DNA of 64,000 nt from contig NZ_AP022608.1 in the NCBI RefSeq assembly GCF_010728925.1, positions 3,472,001 to 3,536,000 of the forward strand, in the 5' to 3' direction. A model generated the notes under the pieces. That model made no database searches and was not told the DNA's origin. It was given only the letters and a program-made list of their open reading frames with translations. How positions within the stretch are numbered: position 1 is the first letter of the stretch; each line of letters begins with the position of its first letter. Both the position numbers and the translations under genes were made by a program. The stretch comes from Mycolicibacterium gadium (GTDB taxonomy: Bacteria; Actinomycetota; Actinomycetes; Mycobacteriales; Mycobacteriaceae). Of this stretch, positions 17,094 through 27,657 are shown piece by piece.

Positions 17094-18652
17094 ACTCCGA
17101 CACCGGAGCCGCCAGGCCGGCGACATCCGACGTCGTCGTCATCGGCGGCGGGCACAACGGGCTGGTGGCTGCCGCCTACCTCGCCCGAGCCGGTCGACGG
17201 GTACAGGTGCTGGAGCGGCTGGACCACGTCGGCGGCGCGGCGGTGTCCGCGCACGCCTTCGAGGGTGTGGACGCGCGGCTGTCGCGCTACTCGTATCTGG
17301 TGAGCCTGCTACCGCGGCGCATCGTCGAGGACCTGGGCGCTCGGGTTCGGCTGGTGCGCCGCCGCTATTCGTCGTACACACCCGATCCGGAAGCGGGCGG
17401 CCGGACCGGGCTGTTGATCGGGCCGCCCTCGACCTTCGACTCCGTGGGCGCGGCGTCGGACGAGGCCGGCTTCGAGGCGTTCTACCAACGCTGCCGCGCG
17501 CTGACGTCGCGCATGTGGCCGACGCTGCTGCGGCCGCTGAGCACCCGCGACGAAGCGCGCAGGCACGTCGGCGACGACGTCACCTGGCACCTGATGGTGG
17601 ACGAGCCGATCGGACAGGCCATCACCGCCGCCGTGTCGAACGACCTCGTGCGCGGTGTGATGGCCACCGATGCGCTGATCGGCACGTTCGCCCGCCTCAA
17701 CGATCCCGCGCTGACCCAGAACATCTGCTTCCTGTACCACCTGCTCGGCGGTGGCACCGGCGACTGGGACGTCCCGATCGGCGGTATGGGCGCGGTCAGC
17801 GGTGCACTGGCTGCCGCAGCCACCGGATACGGCGCCGAAATCATCTGTGATGCCGAGGTTTACGCGATCACCGCCGACGGGGAGGTGCGTTACCGTCGGG
17901 AGGGCCGCGACCACCGCGTCCACGCGGGACACATCCTTTCGAACGTCACGCCGACGGTGCTCGCGACGCTGCTGGGCGAACCCGCACCCGTGCAGGCACC
18001 GGGCGCGCAGGTGAAGGTCAACCTGATGCTGCAGAGACTGCCGCGGTTGCACGACCAAACCGTCTCGCCGGAACAGGCTTTCGGCGGGACATTCCACATC
18101 AACGAGACCTACCGCCAACTCGACACGGCCTACACGCGTGCGGATCACGGCGTCGTACCCGACCCGCTACCGTGCGAGATCTACTGTCACTCACTGACCG
18201 ATCCGACGATCCTGTCCGACAGCCTTCGCGCCTCCGGCGCGCAGACATTGACGGTCTTCGGCCTGCACACCCCGCATACGCTGGTTTCCGCCGGCGACCC
18301 CGACCGAATGCGGGATACCTTGACCTCGGCAGTGCTCAACTCGCTGAACTCCGTTCTGGCCGAACCCATTCAAGATGTGCTGATGCAGGATTCCGCCGGA
18401 CGGCTGTGCATCGAAGCGAAGACGACAGCCGACCTGGAGCACTCGCTCGGCATGACGGCGGGCAACATCTTCCACGGCGCGCTGTCGTGGCCGTTCGTCG
18501 AGAACGACGAGCCGCTGGACACCCCGGCGCGGCGCTGGGGTGTGGCGACCGCGCATGACCGGATTCTGTTGTGCGGCTCGGGATCACGCCGTGGTGGCGC
18601 GGTTTCGGGGATCGGCGGCCACAATGCCGCGATGGCCGTTCTGGAAATGTGA
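17090..18652 (+). CDS. Phytoene-dehydrogenase-like FAD oxidoreductase (Rv0897c-like), CTG start
   Basis: Protein of about 520 residues. The FAD motif VVVIGGGHNGLVAAAYLARA begins near residue 15 if translation starts at CTG 17090. The first ATG/GTG/TTG in this frame is the GTG at 17165, which lies inside this motif and would remove it, so that start is not credible. CTGA overlaps the stop of the DUF2630 gene. Other family features are ERLDHVGGAAVSAH, YLVSLLPRRIVEDLG, and the C-terminal GSGSRRGGAVSGIGGHNAA. Relatives desaturate or oxidise isoprenoids; the substrate of Rv0897c-type proteins is unknown. Confidence 0.8.
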   Translation: MNSDTGAARPATSDVVVIGGGHNGLVAAAYLARAGRRVQVLERLDHVGGAAVSAHAFEGVDARLSRYSYLVSLLPRRIVEDLGARVRLVRRRYSSYTPDPEAGGRTGLLIGPPSTFDSVGAASDEAGFEAFYQRCRALTSRMWPTLLRPLSTRDEARRHVGDDVTWHLMVDEPIGQAITAAVSNDLVRGVMATDALIGTFARLNDPALTQNICFLYHLLGGGTGDWDVPIGGMGAVSGALAAAATGYGAEIICDAEVYAITADGEVRYRREGRDHRVHAGHILSNVTPTVLATLLGEPAPVQAPGAQVKVNLMLQRLPRLHDQTVSPEQAFGGTFHINETYRQLDTAYTRADHGVVPDPLPCEIYCHSLTDPTILSDSLRASGAQTLTVFGLHTPHTLVSAGDPDRMRDTLTSAVLNSLNSVLAEPIQDVLMQDSAGRLCIEAKTTADLEHSLGMTAGNIFHGALSWPFVENDEPLDTPARRWGVATAHDRILLCGSGSRRGGAVSGIGGHNAAMAVLEM

Positions 18653-18662
18653 TTTCGGCGCG

Positions 18663-19091
18663 CTAACGATCGCTGAGCGATTGTATGCGCACCAAAATCG
18701 ATTGAAGCCGCTTGAGATCGGCGTCGTCGAGGGACGTCAGCGCCTCGGGTGCCGGGTCCTCGGTCGCGTCGATCATGCGAACCATCGCCTGGCCGTCTTC
18801 GGTGAGCGACACGATCTTGCAGCGTCGGTTCGCCGGATCGATCTCGCGCGCCACCAGCCCGCGACCCTCGAGGTCGTTGACCGCCACGGTCGCCGCAGGC
18901 GCGTCGATGGTTGCCGCATGCGCCAACTCCTTCACAGACATCGATCGACGGCTCAGTCGCTTGAGAATGCGAATCCTGCTGAACGGCAAGCCTGATCGCT
19001 CGACCACCGCCCGCTTCCACGAGTCGCGGTTGTCGATCACCACCGCGGCCATGGTGCGCCAGACCTCGTCGGCCAACGGGTTATCGGACAT
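18663..19091 (-). CDS. MarR-family regulator, co-transcribed with DHA2 exporter
   Basis: Protein of 142 residues with a winged helix-turn-helix: SRIRILKRLSRRSMSVKELA, ATIDAPAATVAVNDLEGRGL, VAREIDPANRRCKIVSLTED. It starts 11 nt inside the end of the exporter gene upstream on the same strand, so it is the second gene of that operon. It most likely represses the operon and responds to a lipophilic drug or phenolic ligand; this is inference. The direct-repeat operator before the exporter (20542-20568) is the probable binding site. Confidence 0.85.
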   Translation of the reverse strand: MSDNPLADEVWRTMAAVVIDNRDSWKRAVVERSGLPFSRIRILKRLSRRSMSVKELAHAATIDAPAATVAVNDLEGRGLVAREIDPANRRCKIVSLTEDGQAMVRMIDATEDPAPEALTSLDDADLKRLQSILVRIQSLSDR

Positions 19092-20541
19092 TGGCGACCT
19101 CCACTCGTGCGTCAGTTCCCGCGATCAGCGGTGCGAGTCGCTCGGCCGAACGCAGTGCGCGGGGCGAGGTCGAGTACACGCCGAGCGCGACGATCGTCAC
19201 CCCGAGCAGCGCGCAGATGACCCACAGCGGTCGCGCAGCGACGGCGAAGTCCGCTCCCGCCGTCGCCAGCGCCGCCCCGGCGATCGAACCGCACACCGCC
19301 ACACCGAGACTGACGCCCACCTGGCGGCTGGTGCTCGCGACGGCCGATGCCGCGCCGGCCCGGTCGGTCGGCATGCCGCTGACGGCAGCATTCGTGATCG
19401 GGGCGTTCACCATCGAGAAGCCGATGCCGAACACTGCGAAGATCATCAGTAGCTGCCACACCGGCGTCGTCGCGCTCAACGAGGTGAGCAGCACCGTCGA
19501 CGCGGTGATCAGCACACCCGCGATGACGATCGACGGCCGGCTCCCCCATCGTCCGACCATCCGGCCCGACAGCGGTGAGAACACCAGCGCGCCAATGGCT
19601 ACCGGCAGATAGATCAACCCGGTCTCCATGGCCGAGAATCCGCGCTCTTCCTGCAGGTAAAGCGACATCATGAACAGGAAGGCACCCCACGCCGCGAACG
19701 CGCACACCGCGATCACGGTCGCGGACGCGAACGGGATGCTGCGGAAGAAGCGGAGATCGATGAAGGGGTCGTGGCGTCGGGACTCGAAAAGGAGGAAGGC
19801 GACCAGGGCGATAGCCGCGACGACGGCCACGACGATGGTGCGGGCGTCACCCCAGCCGAAGTTCGGGCCTTCGATGAGGACGAAAACGGTGCCGAACAGG
19901 AAGGCCATGCCGAGGCCCTGACCGATCGGGTCGACGTCGCGCATGGTGGTCGACTTGGATTCCGGCACGAAGATCGCGGTGAGCAGGATCGCGAGCGCGC
20001 AGATCGGCAGGTTGATCCAGAACACCGAACGCCAGTTCACGAACTCGATGAGCGCCCCGCCGACGATCGGGCCCAACGCCATCGAGATGCCGACGACACC
20101 ACCCCACACGCCGATGGCGCGGGCGCGCTCGACCCGGCCGGTGAACACCTGCGTGATGATCGACATGGCGACCGGGTTCATCATCGAACCGCCTACGGCT
20201 TGTACGAATCGCGCGGCGATCAGCGTCTCGATGTTGGGCGCGAGGCTGCACAGCAGGGAGCCGATCGCGAACACCGTCAGCCCGATCTGGAAGGTGCGCC
20301 GACGGCCGAACCGGTCCGCCGCCGCGCCCGCCAGCAACAGCAGCGACGCCAGCACCAGCGTGTAGATGTCGATGACCCACTGCAGCTGCGAGGCCGTGGC
20401 GCCGAGATCCTTGCGGATGTTCGGAATGGCGACGTTGACGATCGTCGCGTCCATCGACACGATCAGCAGGCTCAGGCAGCAGGACACCAAGATGATGGCC
20501 TTGCGCCTGGGGCTCAATGAGCGGACGACACTTTCATTCAC
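19081..20541 (-). CDS. MFS drug exporter, DHA2 family (14 helices)
   Basis: Protein of 486 residues, strongly hydrophobic with about 14 membrane segments. SMDATIVNVAIPNIRKDLG and QLQWVIDIYTLVLASLLLLA are the DHA2 (EmrB/QacA) motif D1/B signatures; AGAAADRFGRRRTFQIGL is motif A; GPIVGGALIE is motif C. It would expel drugs in exchange for protons. The start is GTG 20541, inside the operator palindrome CACAACTATTGTG. The downstream marR gene overlaps its end. The exporter/MarR pair has no counterpart in the M. tuberculosis block and may have been acquired. Confidence 0.88.
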   Translation of the reverse strand: MNESVVRSLSPRRKAIILVSCCLSLLIVSMDATIVNVAIPNIRKDLGATASQLQWVIDIYTLVLASLLLLAGAAADRFGRRRTFQIGLTVFAIGSLLCSLAPNIETLIAARFVQAVGGSMMNPVAMSIITQVFTGRVERARAIGVWGGVVGISMALGPIVGGALIEFVNWRSVFWINLPICALAILLTAIFVPESKSTTMRDVDPIGQGLGMAFLFGTVFVLIEGPNFGWGDARTIVVAVVAAIALVAFLLFESRRHDPFIDLRFFRSIPFASATVIAVCAFAAWGAFLFMMSLYLQEERGFSAMETGLIYLPVAIGALVFSPLSGRMVGRWGSRPSIVIAGVLITASTVLLTSLSATTPVWQLLMIFAVFGIGFSMVNAPITNAAVSGMPTDRAGAASAVASTSRQVGVSLGVAVCGSIAGAALATAGADFAVAARPLWVICALLGVTIVALGVYSTSPRALRSAERLAPLIAGTDARVEVANVR

Positions 20542-20568
20542 ACAACTATTGTGAAACTACAACTGTTG
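20541..20568. promoter_or_regulatory. Tandem MarR-type operator
   Basis: ACAACTATTG (20542-20551) and ACAACTGTTG (20559-20568) are near-identical direct repeats 17 bp apart. Each is palindromic by itself (CACAA-N3-TTGTG and CAACTGTTG). The first overlaps the exporter start codon, fitting repression of the exporter/marR operon. Confidence 0.6.
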
Positions 20569-20642
20569 CGATGGCAAGCCCCGCCGCGAGTGAGATGCGT
20601 TACGACGCCGAGTGTGGAGTTATGACACGCTCGGGCCGGCTT

Positions 20643-21975
20643 GGGGTCTAGGGGTCGATGCAACAGTCTCTGATTCGTGTGGAGGCGTGTTGCGTTGTCT
20701 GTTTTGACTTTGAGCTCTGTTGTTCGTCAGTTCTGGAGGCATGTCAGTGATGGCCATACTGTCGAGGAGGCAAGCTGGGCTGTCGGCGTGTCGAGGCGCA
20801 CGGGATTTCGCTGGTTCCGCGACGCTGGCGGGGTGAAACCACGATCGGTAGTGCCCAGCTCATCGGGCCTGAAGCCGCGGATGACGCTGCAGGATCGGAT
20901 TCAGATCGAAATCGGCGTGGCGACCAATGAGTCGCTGCGTGCGATTGGTAGCCGGCTGTTACCTCCTCGGCCGGCGTCGACAATCAAACGCGAAATCGAC
21001 AACAACGGCCGACACACCGTCGATCACCCGGACCGCAACTCAGGGTATCGGCGAAAGCATGCCTTCGGGGCACGCCAGAGTACCGCAGCGCCGCGGGGGG
21101 CTACTGCGCGCTGACGGCGCAGGCATACTCTGATCGGCGGGCGCGTCGCCCGAAAGCGGGCAAGCTGGCTGTTAGCGAGAAGCTGCACGATGAAGTGCAG
21201 GCCCGGCTGCTCGACGAGCACAGTCCCAAGCAGATCGCCAAGCGGTTGGTGCTGGATTTTCCCGACGATGTGGAGATGCGGGTGTCGCACGAAACCATCT
21301 ACACCTCGATTTATGTCCAGGGCAAAGGCAGTCTGCGTCGCGAACTGCATACCTGTCTGCGCACCGGGCGAGCGTTGCGTAAGCCCCAGCGCCGCCCCGA
21401 TGAACGCCGTGGTCGCATCCGCGACATGGTCAACATCAGTGAGCGTCCACCCGAGGCTGAAGACCGCGCGGTGCCCGGGCATTGGGAGGGCGATCTGATC
21501 CTGGGCAGTACTGCCTCGGGTTCAGCGATTGGCACCGTGGTCGAACGGATGACCCGGTTTGTGATGTTGCTGCATCTGCCCGACGATCACACCGCGGTGG
21601 CCGTGCAGGAAGCGATCGTGGCGAAAATGGCGCAACTGCCGTTGATCCTGCGCAAAACACTGACCTGGGATCAGGGCAGCGAGATGGCCAACCATGCGGC
21701 GATCGCCCAAGCCGCCGAGCTCAATATTTACTTCTGCGATCCGCACTCCCCGTGGCAGCGCGGCACCAATGAGAACACCAACGGCCTACTGCGCCAATAC
21801 TTTGCCAAAGGCACCGACCTATCGGTCTTTCCGGCCGATTACCTCGACTACGTCGCGACCAAACTCAACCGCCGGCCCCGCGAAACCTTGAGCTGGAAAA
21901 CACCCGCCGAAGCCCTCGACGAACTACTGTCCAACCCGTCCAAACCACCCGCTGTTGCATCTACCGCTTGAAACC
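20643..21975 (+). mobile_element. IS30-family insertion sequence
   Basis: Bounded by imperfect 24-bp inverted repeats (20643-20666 and 21952-21975, 19 of 24 matching, sharing GATGCAACAG). It contains an IS30-type transposase in two frames. About 1333 bp. No convincing target duplication is visible. Immediately right of it, after 13 bp, is a lone arm of the hairpin repeat seen after accD3. Confidence 0.75.
20677..21971 (+). pseudogene. IS30-family transposase, split by a frameshift at a G6 run
   Basis: The N-terminal part (20677 to about 21095) carries two helix-turn-helix regions (VEEASWAVGVSRRTGFRWF and RPASTIKREIDNNG). The catalytic part continues in the -1 frame up to 21971: the DDE residues are in PGHWEGDLILG, LTWDQGSEMANH and WQRGTNENTNGLLRQYF, a typical IS30 core. 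The frames join at the G6 run 21095-21100; one more G, or a -1 slip there, would restore about 430 residues. Some IS families use programmed slippage, but IS30 members usually do not. The stop codon lies inside the right inverted repeat. Confidence 0.75.
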
Positions 21976-21988
21976 GCCCGGTCGAAGC

Positions 21989-22012
21989 GTGCGGGTAACC
22001 CACGTTCGGCGG
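21989..22012. repeat. Solitary arm of the accD3 hairpin repeat
   Basis: These 24 bases equal the right arm at 2739-2762 (core GTGCGGGTAACCCACGTTCG). They lie 15 nt after the gltA2 stop. The partner arm is absent, and the IS30 end is only 13 bp away, so the hairpin terminator of gltA2 was probably cut by the element. Confidence 0.75.
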
Positions 22013-22026
22013 ATGCGGGGGTGTGC

Positions 22027-23322
<1,296 letters not shown>

Positions 23323-23427
23323 GGGGATCCCTTCTACGTTGCAAGGAATATCGAGAACATGTCGTGTCTGTCCCTCAAAAGGTAGTCCCATTCCAACGAT
23401 CCCGCCCGAGGGGGGCCCGCCAGACGG

Positions 23428-24078
23428 TCAGACCGGCTGCCGATTGCCCGTCATGAGCCTGGTGAACTCGGCGAATGTGTCTTCCAGATAGGCGGCCACG
23501 TCGTCGATCGTCAGCTGGGTCCCGTCTCGGCCGCCTGCGGCCAGACCGGTCAGCGCGGTCATGAGCATCGAACCCCACACCGCGGAGACCAGCCGTGGCG
23601 CGCGATCGCCGATGCCCAGTCCCATCCGCCTGGCGAGTTCCGCGTCGATGGCGTTTCCGCGGTACTCCAGTGCGGACTGCCGCAAGGCCGACGACGACAA
23701 GATGATCCGCACGATGCACATCACCCGGTCCGCCGACAGCTCGCCGGCCGGTGCGATCTTCGCCGCAGTGGCCATCGCGAGATAGGCGTTCAGCAGCGCC
23801 TCGAAATGGTTGACGTCGTGCGGTTGGCGGGCCAGTTCGACGGCCGTCTGTTCCAGCACCTCGTCGATGAGGGCCAGCGCGATGGCGTCCTTGGTGGCGA
23901 AGTACCGGCTGAAGGTGCGCGGCGAGACGTCGGCCACGGCGGCGATCTGGTCGACGGTGGTGCGATCGAACCCTTGGCGTTCGCACAGGTCGACCGCAGC
24001 GTCGATGAGGGTGGCACGGGTGCGTTGCTTCTTGCGTTCCCGCAGCCCGAGGGTTGCCTCCCCGCTGAGATCAGACAC
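23428..24078 (-). CDS. TetR-family regulator
   Basis: Protein of 216 residues from GTG 24078. The N-terminal DNA-binding domain is clear: RERKKQRTRATLIDAAVDLC, TTVDQIAAVADVSPRTFSRY, FATKDAIALALIDEVLEQ. The C-terminal domain is a typical TetR_C-like ligand domain. It lies on the same strand between the PNPOx-family oxidase and gltA2, 105 nt from gltA2. The target is unknown. No divergent partner gene is present, so autoregulation and remote targets are both possible. ATG 24129 is an alternative, less likely start. Confidence 0.83.
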   Translation of the reverse strand: MSDLSGEATLGLRERKKQRTRATLIDAAVDLCERQGFDRTTVDQIAAVADVSPRTFSRYFATKDAIALALIDEVLEQTAVELARQPHDVNHFEALLNAYLAMATAAKIAPAGELSADRVMCIVRIILSSSALRQSALEYRGNAIDAELARRMGLGIGDRAPRLVSAVWGSMLMTALTGLAAGGRDGTQLTIDDVAAYLEDTFAEFTRLMTGNRQPV

Positions 24079-24212
24079 GAACTCGGATGCTAGCCAGCCA
24101 ACGTAAGAGGCCGCTGAGAAAAGTGGCACCCTCCGACAATTGGCCCCCTAGGTCACACTTTGTCATCGGCTGGGATCGCCGGGCACCCGCCACCGGGAAT
24201 CCGGCCGAGCAC

Positions 24213-24905
24213 CTACGGCTGTAACCGCTCGATGCGGCTGTTGTGCATGGTGATCGGCAGCTCGGCATCGGTGACGACGCGAATCCTGTTGTGCACCCTG
24301 TTCTCCCGGCCTTGCCAGAACTCCACCACCTCGGCAGAGATGAGGTACCCGCCCCAATTGGGCGGTACCGGCACCTCGTCGAGATTGGCGAACCGCTGAG
24401 TCGCCTCGGCCAACTGTTCCAGTAGCGCGGCCCGCGAGGCGATCGGCGCGGACTGGTGCGACGCCCAGGCGCCCAGCTGCGAACCCCGCGGACGCTTGGA
24501 CCAGTAGTCCGCGGTCTGTTCGGCGGAAACCTTGGTGACCAGTCCCCGGACGTGGACCTGGCGGCCCAGCAGGTACCAGGGGAACGTCGCCGATGCGTAC
24601 GGCGTCCGGGCCAGGTCATCACCTTTGGCGGAGTCGTAGTTGGTGAAGAACGTGATGCCGTCGGCGTCGACACCCTTGCAGAGCACTGAGCGGGTGGACG
24701 GGCGTCCGCGCGCATCGACGGTGCCCACCACCATCGCGTTGGGCTCGGCCACCCCTGCGCGTTCGGCGTCGGCTAACCACTTGTGCAGCAGCGCAACCCA
24801 GCCGTCAGCGAGCCAGTCCGCGTCGAGGTCGCCGCTGCCGTCCTTCTCCACCGAGCCGTACTCGACCCGCATTCTCGCCAGATGATCGTCGTCGCGAGGT
24901 GCCAC
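24213..24905 (-). CDS. pdxH: Pyridoxamine 5'-phosphate oxidase family protein, PdxH-like
   Basis: Protein of 230 residues from GTG 24905. It has the FMN-split-barrel PNPOx pattern: [89 protein letters not shown] and a C-terminal RLQP. These match true PdxH enzymes, which oxidise pyridoxine or pyridoxamine phosphate to pyridoxal phosphate using FMN and oxygen. Divergent from citA with 84 nt between start codons. Confidence 0.87.
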   Translation of the reverse strand: MAPRDDDHLARMRVEYGSVEKDGSGDLDADWLADGWVALLHKWLADAERAGVAEPNAMVVGTVDARGRPSTRSVLCKGVDADGITFFTNYDSAKGDDLARTPYASATFPWYLLGRQVHVRGLVTKVSAEQTADYWSKRPRGSQLGAWASHQSAPIASRAALLEQLAEATQRFANLDEVPVPPNWGGYLISAEVVEFWQGRENRVHNRIRVVTDAELPITMHNSRIERLQP

Positions 24906-24989
24906 GCGCTCACGCTACGCCTGCGCCGCTTGCCGACCCATTACCGACCGGTAGTAAATGGCGCGGCGGCGGGTGCGAGAATTTTGCCC

Positions 24990-26117
24990 ATGACTACGGT
25001 GTCGACGGTTCCTGAGGATTTCGTACCCGGACTCGAGGGCGTGGTCGCCTTCACCACCGAGATCGCCGAACCCGACAAGGATGGCGGCGCGCTGCGCTAT
25101 CGCGGCGTGGACATCGACGATCTGGTCAGCCAGCACGTCACCTTCGGCGATGTGTGGGCGCTGCTGGTCGACGGCAAGTTCGGCCGTGGCCTGCCGCCCG
25201 CCGAACCGTTCCCGCTGCCGATTCACAGCGGCGACGTGCGCGTCGACGTCCAGGCCGGCCTCGCGATGCTCGCCCCGATCTGGGGGTATGCGCCGCTGCT
25301 CGACATCGACGAACAAACCGCGCGCGACCAACTGGCCCGCGCGTCAGTGATGGCACTGTCCTACGTCGCGCAGTCCGCACGCGGCATCTATCGACCCGCG
25401 GTTCCGCAGCGGGTCGTCGACGAATGTTCCACCGTGACAGCACGATTCATGACCCGCTGGCAGGGTGAGCCCGACCCCAAGCACGTCGAGGCGATCGACG
25501 CCTACTGGGTGTCGGCCGCCGAGCACGGCATGAACGCGTCCACGTTTACCGCCCGCGTGATCGCCTCGACCGGTGCCGACGTCGCGGCCGCACTGTCCGG
25601 AGCCATCGGCGCGATGAGCGGACCGCTGCACGGCGGTGCGCCGGCCCGCGTGCTGCCGATGATCGAGGAGGTCGAGAAGACCGACGATGCGCGCGCGGTC
25701 GTCAAGGGCATCCTCGACCGCAAGGAAAAGCTGATGGGGTTCGGCCACCGCGTCTACCGCGCCGAGGACCCGCGGGCGCGGGTGCTGCGGGCCACCGCCA
25801 AGCGGTTGGGGGCGCCCCGCTTCGAGGTGGCGTCCGCGCTGGAGCAGGCCGCGCTCGCCGAGCTACGCGAACGCCGTCCCGACCGCGCGATCGAGACCAA
25901 CGTCGAATTCTGGGCGGCGGTGATCCTGGACTTCGCCCAGGTACCGACCCAGATGATGCCCGCGATGTTCACCTGCGGTCGCACCGCCGGCTGGTGTGCG
26001 CACATCCTCGAGCAGATGCGGCTCGGCAAGCTGGTGCGCCCGGCCGCGATCTACGTCGGCCCGGGCCCGCGCAGCCCGGAGTCCGTCGAGGGTTGGGACC
26101 AAGTCGCCCGGTCGTGA
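24990..26117 (+). CDS. citA: CitA, second citrate synthase
   Basis: Protein of 375 residues from ATG 24990. It shares the citrate synthase active site with gltA2: [38 protein letters not shown], and ETNVEFWAAVILDFAQVP with the catalytic Asp position taken by Glu or nearby residues. Length and motifs fit Rv0889c (CitA). It may act in a methylcitrate or low-flux citrate step; this is not established here. The final TGA overlaps the GTG start of the next gene (GTGA), showing an operon. The window thus has two citrate synthases about 1.7 kb apart on opposite strands. Confidence 0.9.
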   Translation: MTTVSTVPEDFVPGLEGVVAFTTEIAEPDKDGGALRYRGVDIDDLVSQHVTFGDVWALLVDGKFGRGLPPAEPFPLPIHSGDVRVDVQAGLAMLAPIWGYAPLLDIDEQTARDQLARASVMALSYVAQSARGIYRPAVPQRVVDECSTVTARFMTRWQGEPDPKHVEAIDAYWVSAAEHGMNASTFTARVIASTGADVAAALSGAIGAMSGPLHGGAPARVLPMIEEVEKTDDARAVVKGILDRKEKLMGFGHRVYRAEDPRARVLRATAKRLGAPRFEVASALEQAALAELRERRPDRAIETNVEFWAAVILDFAQVPTQMMPAMFTCGRTAGWCAHILEQMRLGKLVRPAAIYVGPGPRSPESVEGWDQVARS

Positions 26118-26725
26118 CAATCGAAACGTATCGTGCGGCGGCGACGAGCTTCGCCGCGCTGGTGCGCGACATTCCGGCCGGCGCGTGGGGCCAACCCGGA
26201 CTGGGTGACTGGGACGTCCGCGCGCTGGTGGGCCACACGTCGCGCTCGCTGACCACCGTGCTCAGCTACCTGCAAACCGCCGCGGACCGTGAGGACATCG
26301 CGACTCCGCACGAGTACTACGTGCGGGTGACACCGTCCGCGCTGGGTATCGATCCCGCCGATGTCGCCGAGCGCGGCAGACAGGCGGGCCGGGATCTCGG
26401 CGCGGATCCGGCGGCCGCCGTCGACGCGTTGGTCTCAGAAGTGCTTGACGCGCTCACAGAGATCGACGGCGATCCATTGATCAAGATCATTGGCGGCCTG
26501 GGAATTCGACTGCGCACGTACCTGCCGACCCGGGTGTTCGAACTGGCTGTCCACGGGGTCGACATCGCCAGGGCGGTCGACATTTTGTTCCAGGTGCCCG
26601 AGGACGTAATCGCCGAGGCCCTCGACGTCGCGACGCGCACGGCCATTGCAACCGGCCGAGGAGAGTCGCTGCTACTGGCGCTGACGGGTCGCTCCGCGTT
26701 GCCGCCGTCATTCTCCGTGGTGTGA
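26114..26725 (+). CDS. Maleylpyruvate isomerase N-terminal-like (DinB-fold) protein
   Basis: Protein of 203 residues, GTG start overlapping the citA stop. LVRDIPAGAWGQPGLGDWDV, RALVGHTSRSLTTVL and FELAVHGVDIARAVD match the mycothiol-dependent maleylpyruvate isomerase/DinB-2 fold. His in GHTS and HGVD are likely metal ligands. Such proteins often use mycothiol as cofactor. The substrate is unknown. Translational coupling to citA suggests a link to acid metabolism, but this is only context. Confidence 0.75.
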   Translation: MTIETYRAAATSFAALVRDIPAGAWGQPGLGDWDVRALVGHTSRSLTTVLSYLQTAADREDIATPHEYYVRVTPSALGIDPADVAERGRQAGRDLGADPAAAVDALVSEVLDALTEIDGDPLIKIIGGLGIRLRTYLPTRVFELAVHGVDIARAVDILFQVPEDVIAEALDVATRTAIATGRGESLLLALTGRSALPPSFSVV

Positions 26726-26801
26726 GCCGGCAAAGATTACATACAACACGAGCGACCCGGAAATGAACCTAAACCTGTGAACTTCCTTCTAGGGTGGGCG
26801 G

Positions 26802-27656
26802 GTGCCTCAGATGGATCGCCGCAACATGATGACGATGATGGCGGGTCTTGGCTTCATGGCAGCCACGATTCCCCTCGCCCAAGCCCAGGCCGGCCCGCTG
26901 AATCGGGCGCCGCTGCCGACGCAGCCGCCGACAGCCGACCCGGGAACCTACATCTTCCACGACGAGTTCGACGGGCCGGCCGGATCGGCCCCCGATCCGT
27001 CCAAGTGGTTGATCCAAACCTGGCAGGACGAGGTCTTCCCGCCGGTTGAGGGCATCTATCGCGACGACCGCCGCAACATCTTCCAGGACGGAAACTCCAA
27101 CCTGGTGATGATGGCCACCAACGAGATGGGCACCTACTACGGCGCCAAGTTGCGCGGCATCTGGCGCGGCATGATCAACCAGACGTGGGAAGCGCGGATC
27201 AAGCTCGACTGCCTGACCCCCGGCTGCTGGCCGGCGTTCTGGGCCGTCAACGAGGATCCGCTGCCCGACGGTGAGGTCGACGTCTTCGAGTGGTACGGCA
27301 ACAACCAGTGGCCGCCCGGCACCACGGTGCACGCCGCGTCCAACGGCAAGACCTGGGAGGGCAAGTCGATCCCCGGCATGGTCGACAACGCCTGGCACAC
27401 GTGGCGAATGCACTGGGGCGAGGACGGTTTCACGTTCTGGCGGGATTACGTCGATGGCGCCGAACCGTACTTCCATGTGCCGCCCAACCCGATTCCCGTG
27501 TCGGGCCGGCCCGGTGACCTCCGGTGGCCCTTCAGCATTCCCGGCTACTGGATGCAGCCGATGTTCACCCTCGCGGTCGGTGGGCCCGGTGGCGGCAACC
27601 CGGCCGCCGGTGTGTTCCCGGCGACCATGCTCGTCGACTACCTCCGCGTCTGGTAA
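26802..27656 (+). CDS. Secreted glycoside hydrolase family 16 (beta-glucanase-like)
   Basis: Protein of 284 residues. An N-terminal Tat-like signal, MDRRNMMTMMAGLGFMAATI, ends in AQAQA (about residue 30). The GH16 catalytic motif is GEVDVFEW with Glu158, Asp160 and Glu163; WPAFWAVNED and HTWRMHWGEDGFTFW are typical strands lining the glucan cleft. It should cleave beta-1,3/1,4-glucans or a related exported polysaccharide outside the cell. GTG 26802 or ATG 26811 could be the start; the latter puts the RR pair at residues 3-4. Relatives include Rv0315. The next gene is convergent 1 nt away. Confidence 0.88.
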   Translation: MPQMDRRNMMTMMAGLGFMAATIPLAQAQAGPLNRAPLPTQPPTADPGTYIFHDEFDGPAGSAPDPSKWLIQTWQDEVFPPVEGIYRDDRRNIFQDGNSNLVMMATNEMGTYYGAKLRGIWRGMINQTWEARIKLDCLTPGCWPAFWAVNEDPLPDGEVDVFEWYGNNQWPPGTTVHAASNGKTWEGKSIPGMVDNAWHTWRMHWGEDGFTFWRDYVDGAEPYFHVPPNPIPVSGRPGDLRWPFSIPGYWMQPMFTLAVGGPGGGNPAAGVFPATMLVDYLRVW

Positions 27657-27657
27657 C

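Noticed and set aside
23323..23427. A transcriptional terminator or riboswitch before gltA2
   Set aside because: No stable hairpin or known motif could be recognised in the 105 bases.
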